The notes beneath the pieces are model-generated. The model ran no database searches. It saw only the letters and a list, made by a program, of their open reading frames with translations, and was not told where the DNA came from. A program made the translations under genes and the position numbers. Below, in pieces: positions 57,166 to 64,000 of a stretch of 64,000 nt of DNA (positions are counted from its first letter, which is position 1; every line of letters begins with the position of its first letter). Origin of the DNA: Gordionus sp. m RMFG-2023 (taxonomy: Eukaryota; Nematomorpha; Gordioida; Chordodea; Parachordodidae); contig NC_088775.1 of assembly GCF_954871325.1 (NCBI RefSeq), positions 69,913,561 through 69,977,560 on the forward strand, read 5' to 3'.

Positions 57166-57384
57166 ATGTATGTACCCCATCAAATTTCCATCTACGATAT
57201 TCTATTTGATTTAACTTATAATTGTGATATCAACTTTTCTAGGATAAACGGTACGGAGGATGTACTGTTTGAATTTATGAATTTAAGAGACATGATAAAT
57301 TGCTTTGAATTATTAAACGGAAAACACTATATTTACAGCGATAGTGATTTCATTGAATTAATTTGTATATTCATTAAAACATAA
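57166..57384 (+). CDS. Small leader ORF of gypsy C
   Basis: A 72-codon frame between the primer-binding site and gag. The segment EDVLFEFMNLRDMINCFELL followed by NGK resembles the RNP1-helix-2 part of an RRM RNA-binding fold, but only half a domain is visible. No known gypsy family is recalled with such an ORF. It could be chance in the leader. Confidence 0.35.
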   Translation: MYVPHQISIYDILFDLTYNCDINFSRINGTEDVLFEFMNLRDMINCFELLNGKHYIYSDSDFIELICIFIKT

Positions 57385-57459
57385 ATAGTTATACCAAAAC
57401 TTGAATTAATAAAATAATAAATGTTATAATTGCTTATATATGTGTCTTATTAATTAAAT

Positions 57460-60400
57460 ATGGAAATTAAACAAGAATTTACACATAAGATCCCTAAGTT
57501 AGTGGGTCCTCTTACTGAAATTTATTTAGACAGAATATTAAATTACTTTTCGACCAGTACATTATCGGACTCTATTAAAATTAATACTTTGCTTAATAAT
57601 TTATCAGACGAAGTTTTTGACGACATTAAGGCAATTTGTTCTGATACCGATATTTTAGATCTTAAAATTGTGATTAAAAAGTTAACCTATCTTTTACCAG
57701 CGCTAAATTTAAATACTTTAATTAATAAATTTAATCTTCTTCAACAAAACTCATCAGAGAGTTTTATGCTGTGGTACATTAGAGTATCGAAACTTCATAA
57801 GAAATGTAATTTTTTGGACGATAGTAGATTAAAAGAGAAATTACGGACATCTACCTTAAACGATAAGATTAAATACAAATTCTCCAAAAATTTTGACCTT
57901 ACATTGAATCAGATGGTGGAATTAGGGGTGAAATTGGATTCTAGTAGTATTAAGTCGGAGGATAATGATATAAGTTATATAAATAAGGATAAAAAGTCCG
58001 ATAAAGATAAAAATTTTTGCAGTAGAAATGATAATAATTTTAGAAATAATTTTAGAAATAATTATGATAATAGATATAGAAATGGGAATTACAATAATAA
58101 TTTTAGATACAATTATGGTAATAATAATTCGCGATACCACGATAATTATAACAATTATAACTATAACAATTATCGCTATAATAATAATAATCAATCGAAT
58201 TATGGTAGAAATAATACATGGTATGATAATAATCAAAGAAAACAAATCCAATACGGTGACGGAAATCGTAACAATTACCAATCTTATTACAACAATTCAA
58301 ATAATTATAGAGGTAATGATAATAATCAGAGAAAGCAAATACAATATAACAACAACTCAAATAATTATAGAGGTAATGATAATAATCAGAGAAATCAAAT
58401 ACAATATAACAACAACTCAAATAATTATAGAAGTGGCGACGAAAATAATAGAAAGCAAATACAATACAATAATGATTACAACATGAATATTGAAGAAATT
58501 ATTGAAGAAAAAGGCGACTCTACAAAGAACAAAGATGATAATGATTTTAATGTCAACAATTTATCTGGCGATATGATTAATGACAAAGATAACGCTTTTA
58601 TGACTACTTTAAAAGTGAACGACATTGTTACTTGTATGCAAGTGGACAATGGATCCAAATACACTATTATACCTCATGGTCTGGCTAAAAAACTTGGTAT
58701 TAGAGATCTTAAGAAATCCGAGCTACAACTCACTGCTTATGATGGGAAATTAATCAAAATCATAGGAACTACTCAAGTTAAAGTGACTTATGATGGTATT
58801 TCCAAATATTTACAAGCGGTAGTGGTTGAATCAAGTAAAAATGCCTTGTTGGGACGTATGTGGATCAATGCTTTCAAATATATTTTAAATAAATTTATAG
58901 CAAATATTGACACTAATTATGAAGATGAAATAAAAAAATTGATTAAAGAGTGTGAATCGAAATTAACTAATGGGCCAATCAACAAAGCAAGTGTCAAGTT
59001 ATATTTAAGAAGTGATGCCCAACCTAAAATTATACCGCCTAGACGTATCCCTTATTCAAAAATTGATCTTGTTAGTAATGAACTCAAAAAATGGATACAT
59101 GATAAAATAATTGAGCCGGTGAATGATGTCCGATGGGCAAGTCCTGTTACCGCTGTCTACAAAGAAGATGGGAGCATTAGGCTTTGCGCTGATTTTAAGG
59201 ATACTGTAAACCCAGCTCTAGAAGACTTTAGATTTCCTCTACCACGAATTAATGATCTAATTGCTAAACTTTCGGAAGGAAAGAAATTTACGAAGATTGA
59301 CTTTAAAAATGCTTTCTTACAGATTCCAATTGATAAAAGTTGCAGAAATATTTTAACCATATCTACGCATAAGGGATATTACCAATTTTCTAGACTTCCT
59401 TTTGGGCTTAAGACCTCATCTGCAATTTTTCAACAGATTATGGATCAAATCTTCGGTGACATGGATGATGTTATATTTTATATTGATGATTTACTTATAA
59501 CTGGAAAAAACGATGAAGCCCACCTAAACAACATAAAAAAAGTATTTGATAGGATATCATCGTATGGGCTAATACCTAACTTTAATAAAAGTGCGTTCTT
59601 TAAAAACAAAGTGAGGTTCCTGGGTCATGATATTGACGCTAAGGGGATTCATGCTAATCACGACAAAATTGAAGCAATAATTAATATGCCAGAACCAAAA
59701 TCAGCTGCTGAATTATCCAACATTTCTGGGAATGGCTGGCTACTATAGAAAATTTTTGAACAATTTTGCGGAAATTGCCGATCCTCTTTATAAGATTGTC
59801 AATAAAGAAAAATGGGCTTGGAACCTAGAACACTCTAAAAGTTTTAATGATCTAAAGAAGTTAATTAGTCTTCCACCTGCTTTGACATATTTTAACCCTG
59901 AATTACCTATAGGGATAGCCACTGACGCATCAAAATGTGGTTTAGGAGCTGTACTATTTCATATTGAAAAAGATGGTAAAGAAAAACCTATAGCTTTCGC
60001 GTCGATAACTTTATTAAAGTCTGAAATGAACAATACCAATATTGAGCGTGAGGCTCTCGCTATAATGTTCGCTATAAAGAGATTTCAGGAATATTTAATC
60101 GGCACAAAATTTACAATTATTACTGACCATAAGCCTCTAGTTCACATCTTCACCAAGGGTCTTAAGGATAATAGCACCATGTCGTTAAGACTCCAGAAGT
60201 GGAATAATTAGGAGGATATGATTTTAATATAAAGTATAAAGCCGGTAAATATAATGTTGTTCCTGATTGCCTTTCAAGATTACCACAAGAATGTCGTGAT
60301 GAAACTATTGAAGATGTAACCATAATAAATGAATATGAGGATTTACCTATTAACTTTGATCAAATTCGTGATGAAACTTTGAAAGATACGGAATTAAAAC

Positions 60401-61553
60401 AAGTCATAAATGATATTAATAACAATAGACCTATAATAAATAATATGTATAAAAACTTTGAATTGGAATTAAGTATAATTAAGGATTGTCTTTACAAAAG
60501 CAATAAAATCATAATTCCGTCTTCTATGAGAAAAACTATACTACAGTCATTACATGAAGGTCACTTGGGAGCAGGAAAAATCAAATCCTTAGCCAAAGAT
60601 TACATGTGGTGGCCTGGTATAAATAATGATATCGTTATGGAAGTGAAAAGTTGTGACGATTGTAATATATATCATGATAATCCTATAAAGATACAAAAAC
60701 CATGGGTTTCGGCAACCAAACCGTTTGAAAGGATACATATAGATTATGCGGGTCCGTTTTTCACAAAAAATTGGTTGATAATAGTCGATGCCTACAGCAA
60801 ATTTCCAATTATTATTCCTGTTAAAAATATTACGACTGATGTTACTTTAAAAGAAATCTTTAAAACTATTTCGCTATACGGAATACCTGAAACTATAGTT
60901 ACTATAACGGCACTAACTTTACGAGTAACGATTTTGAAAAATTTTGCAACAATTTTGGTATTAAACATGTGCTTACATCTGCTTATCACCAGCAATCCAA
61001 TGGCCAGGTTGAATGCATGGTTAGAACGTTCAAAACACATATGAAAATGAATATTAAAATAGACCCAGATATCGCACTTAGCAAATTTTTACTTAATTAC
61101 AGAAATACGCGTAATGATACTACAGGAGTTACACCATCACAGAGAATGTTTAATCGAGATATTAGAATTAAATGGGACTTATTAAAACCGATGGAGGAGA
61201 AGGAGAATAAATTAAACGTTACTTTACCACGAAATAGAACTTTTAATGTAGGAGATTTTGTTTGGTATAAAATACAAGGTGATGATAAATGGTGCAAAGG
61301 TATGATCACACATAAAGAAAGTGATATGATGTTCCAAATTAAGACTGAGAAAGGTATTTTGAGGAGACATTTAGATCAAATAAGAATTAGAAACTGTTTT
61401 AACACAATTATTAACTATGACTCTAAGGATTCTTTTAAGAAGGGAAGTATGGACAAAAATATAAAAATTACTGATAATAACGATATAACACCTATCTCTA
61501 GACCTGTGCGAATTAAAAAAAAACCTGCTTATTTAAAAGACTATGTAACTTAA
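57460..61553 (+). pseudogene. gag-pol region of gypsy C
   Basis: Gag (about 57460-58560) has a helical capsid-like N-terminal half (LLNNLSDEVFDDIKAIC, ESFMLWYIRVSKLHKKC). In place of zinc knuckles it then has a long Asn/Tyr/Arg-rich tract with four repeats around NNSNNYRGNDNNQRKQIQYN. Protease-like sequence lies at about 58590-58880. RT (about 59000-59700) has KFTKIDFKNAFLQI, RLPFGLKTSSA and FYIDDLLITG. RNase H (about 59740-60210) has ATDASKCGLGAVL and NIEREALAI. Integrase (about 60500-61380) has HEGHLGAGKIKS, CDDC, HIDYAGPF and YHQQSNGQVE, followed by a basic C-terminal tail. The region is broken in about three places. Confidence 0.92.
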
Positions 61554-61973
61554 AATATAAAATAAATGTTAAATTGCATAAACTAAATTAAACATTAAAA
61601 CGCTTATATTAAAACGCAAAAAATTAAAACGCTAAAAATATAATAATCTTATTGATTTATCATTCTTCATTTATTCTTATGATGAACTATTATTTCTTAT
61701 TCGCAACTTATTTATGATAATAACAATTTCGGAAAAATGATAATAACAATTGAGTACTATCAAACAAGCTATGATTAATGGAGACAATTTACGATATGGA
61801 TATCAAGCTTGTGATTAAACAAACCAACGTGCAAAATCGAATTGATCAAACCAACGATTGGGACAAGCCAACGTTATGATGATTTGTGATACAACTTGAT
61901 TACCAAAATGATAAACCACTTGGACAACAAACTCTCTATGATTTCTCCGATGAAATTATCAGAAGAGGGAGAA

Positions 61974-62271
61974 TGTTGCGTTATATACTTTTTGTTTTTG
62001 AATTCTTTTTGTTTTTGAATTTTTTATAATCTAATTTTTATTATTTATATAATCTAATTTTTGTTATTTGTTATAATCTAATTTTATTTTATAAACGGCG
62101 TAACCTTACTTTTTTAATATTATTTTACTTTTTTGTATTTCGTTTATATTCTAATTTGGACTTATAAAAAATGTATATAATAGAAGTGTGAAATGGAAAA
62201 AATAGTATTAATAAAGTTAAATATAAATAAACACCTTTTTACCTTTGTGCACGTATTCATGTTACTCTACA
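61974..62271 (+). repeat. 3-prime LTR of gypsy C
   Basis: 298 bp, preceded directly by the polypurine tract and followed by ATAGG. It matches the 5-prime LTR almost exactly. Confidence 0.94.
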
Positions 62272-62689
62272 ATAGGATATCAAGAATTGTAAAATAAATA
62301 AATTCCCTGATAAATTATATAAAACAATAGAAAATCATATTTATCATTTTAATATATTTAAAACTATTAAATCTATTTTAAATAAAATTTTTACAAATCG
62401 AAAATGGCCGCCAATATTTATAAAGCGATGAAAAAATATATAATAAATAAATATTTTATAATTTTAATGGTCGCCAATATATTTGAAGCGATGCAAACAT
62501 CTTAAAAATCTATACGATATTGATTCTACAATAGCAATATATCACTACGGTATTGAATCTATAATGATATCAATACGGTATTGAAGTTACAATGGGTATT
62601 GATTTCACAATCAATACACCGGCTCTGATGTAAACATATGCCAGGCTTATAATAATTTTTTCTAAATATTCCATGGGTAATTACGATTA

Positions 62690-62930
62690 TGTAGCACATA
62701 CTTATTTTATCTTATATTTTGCCCGTCAAGATGATAGTGAAATAAGAATTTTCTTTTTTATTAGTTGATGAAATATATTTTTTATTGTGGACATAAATTA
62801 AAATTAATAACCATATACTTCATAAATAAATAATAAATTTTGAATAACCCCTGTGATGGATAAATCAAAAATTTACTTATCTATCTTATGAGATGTGATT
62901 CAGAAATTTATATTTATTAAAATATTTGTT
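62690..62930 (-). mobile_element. Helitron-tail relic
   Basis: The segment with TGATGGATAAATCAAAAATT and CTTATGAGATGTGATTCAGAAA matches 51430-51520, the terminal region of the coding Helitron, in the same orientation. The terminal CTAG and hairpin are not preserved. A TTGCCCGTCAAGATG stretch near 62717 may be part of the former hairpin. Confidence 0.5.
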
Positions 62931-62934
62931 ATAC

Positions 62935-63600
62935 ATAAATTAAAATTTTTAACTTGGTTTGTTTTTATTGATTTGGGTAGATTAAGATTTTGGTGAATAG
63001 TAGATTTTGGTAGTGTCCAATTTAAAAAAATTTATTTGTTAACATAAATTAAAATTTTTAACTTCGTTTGTTTCTATTGATTTGGGTAGATTAAGATTCT
63101 GTTGAATGGTACATTTCGGTAATATGATTCGTAGAATCTAATTTAAATAAATTTATTTGTTAACATTAATTAAAATTTTTAACTTTGTTTGTTTTTATTG
63201 ATTTGTGTAGATTAAGATTCTGTTGAATGGCACATTTCGGCAATATGATCCGTGGAATCTAATTTAAATAAATTTATTTTTTAACATAAATTAAAATTTT
63301 TAACTTCGTTTGTTTTTATTGATTTGGGTAGATTAAGATTCTGTTGAATGAATGGTACATTTTGGTAATATGATTCGTGGAATTTAATTTAAAAAAATTA
63401 ATTTATTAAGATAAATTAAAATTTTTAACTTGGTTTATTTTGATTGATTTTGGTAGATTAAGATTCTGCTGAATGGTACATTTCGGTAATATATATCGTG
63501 GAATCTAATTTAAAAAAAATCTATTTAATAACATAAATTAAATTTTTTAACTTCGTTTGTTTTTATTGATTTTGTTGAAGCAATAATGCCTTCTTTAGAT
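62935..63600 (+). repeat. Minisatellite, 110-130-bp unit, about 6 copies
   Basis: Units carry ACATAAATTAAAATTTTTAA, CTTCGTTTGTTTTTATTGAT, GGGTAGATTAAGATTCTG, TGAATGGTACATTTCGGTA and TATGAT-CGTGGAATCTAAT. Six related units run head to tail, decaying at both ends. Confidence 0.88.
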
Positions 63601-63754
63601 TTTGGTAGTGAAACGTTCCATTGTTTGGTTTTGTTGAATGGTATCTTGTGTAGGAATCTAAAAAAAATAATAAAATAGATTTTAATGGCCCACAGTATTT
63701 TTAATTTTTGGAAGGCAATTATAATAATTCCTCTATCTGCTGAAACTTATCAGC

Positions 63755-63960
63755 AATATAAGATTTGCAATCTAATTTTTAGTTCAACTTGTTCTTGATT
63801 TTCAGTATCTTCAAGATGATTGGATGTTGAAGCAAATTGTTTATTTCCAGTATCTTCAAGATGGTTGGATGTTGTAGGAATAAGACTTTGTTTGTTCCTT
63901 TTCTTGATACGACAAAGTGCCTGTCTCTTTCTAGCTTTCTCCTTATGTTGATTTATTATT
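63755..63960 (-). pseudogene. Basic coding fragment, possible Helitron 5-prime exon
   Basis: One open minus-strand frame reads INQHKEKARKRQALCRIKKR, then two copies of TSNHLEDT followed by N, ending LQILYC and a stop. The basic KARKRQA-type segment resembles the N-terminal basic region of invertebrate Helitron proteins, and the Helitron-tail relic is close by. It is too short for certainty and may continue past the window edge. Confidence 0.35.
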
Positions 63961-64000
63961 AAAATTTAAAAATATAAGAATTACTCAATTTTATAAAAAT

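Larger units (their letters stand above)
56666..62271 (+). mobile_element. Ty3/gypsy LTR retrotransposon C
   Basis: A 5.6-kb plus-strand element. LTRs are 56666-56972 and 61974-62271, starting TGTTGCGTTATATAC and ending CTCTACA. They differ by one 9-bp length change and very few substitutions. The TSD ATAGG is at 56661-56665 and 62272-62276. A primer-binding site (56973, TGGTGCTCCAG...) and polypurine tract (61961-61973, AGAAGAGGGAGAA) are present. Gag, protease, RT, RNase H and integrase are all recognisable. The element is near-complete and young, but its coding region is broken in about three places. Confidence 0.95.
56436..62627. mobile_element. MITE-like element split by gypsy C
   Basis: The left end (56436) CAGACCCGGTGTAATTG, then AAAATCAATACC, is mirrored at the right end (62627 leftward) by CAGAGCCGGTGTATTGATTG, then TGAAATCAATACC. 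Without the gypsy insertion the element is about 590 bp, AT-rich, non-coding and full of CAATAC/GTATTG motifs. The start CAGNNCCGGTG is hAT-like. No matching 8-bp TSD was found, so the ends may have drifted. Confidence 0.55.

Noticed and set aside
57922-58486. Ile/Tyr-rich frames overlapping gypsy C gag on both strands
   Set aside because: They are shadows of the Asn-rich AAT/AAC codon tract in gag.

Overview
This window is AT-rich eukaryotic DNA, almost certainly from a nuclear genome. I recognise no host housekeeping gene, rRNA or functional tRNA. Nearly everything I can name is a transposable element, a relic of one, or a tandem array. The mix is hAT elements with ZBED/KIAA1586-like transposase, a pogo/Tigger-type element with short introns and a C-terminal PHD-like finger, a FLYWCH-type MULE, a two-tyrosine Rep/helicase Helitron and several Ty3/gypsy LTR elements. 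That mix suggests an invertebrate animal, perhaps an arthropod or cnidarian. A repeat-laden AT-rich microsporidian or other protist cannot be excluded from sequence alone.

Layout, left to right. 1-5140: AT-rich DNA with arrays, an 80-bp direct-repeat pair, a MITE end and a GC-richer island. 5140: Helitron tail. 6240-7310 and 16240-16430: a roughly 400-bp tandem family containing tRNA-like B-box sequences. 7473-16150: Ty3/gypsy element A (minus strand, near-identical LTRs, 5-bp TSD), inserted in that tandem family. A rearranged hAT (11615-14827) sits inside A, and an hAT-type MITE (13750-13991) sits inside that hAT. 16945-19755: downstream part of a second gypsy of the same family (B). 21041-21855: small foldback repeat. 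23840-24030: tandem tRNA-Gly-like pseudogenes. 24114-29100: a 250-280-bp repeat family, split at 24645-27777 by a second copy of the rearranged hAT. 30047-33179: pogo-like element. 33182-35823: old third copy of the hAT. 37763-38895: MULE relic. 40493-41080: array of TTCGCGATAAAGG-like 14-mers. 42028-47670: another hAT, interrupted by a 4.1-kb foldback element (42136-46253). 47850-49800: three consecutive tandem arrays. 50206-51283: spliced OTU-protease-like gene. 51284-56360: Helitron. 56666-62271: young Ty3/gypsy element C, inserted in a MITE-like element. 62690-64000: Helitron-tail relic, minisatellite and a basic coding fragment.

The elements record an order of events. The tRNA-like tandem family came before gypsy A, and A before the hAT inside it. 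The MITE entered the hAT before that hAT was copied to its second site. The pogo element abuts the left edge of the oldest hAT copy. The foldback element entered the subterminal repeats of another hAT. The Helitron terminus abuts coding sequence of the OTU gene. The most unusual objects are the foldback element with 23 palindrome-bearing repeats, the CG-rich 14-mer array, the mobilised hAT derivative whose transposase halves face each other, and the gypsy A/B family with a short membrane-plus-zinc-knuckle first ORF and an extra zinc-knuckle ORF after integrase.
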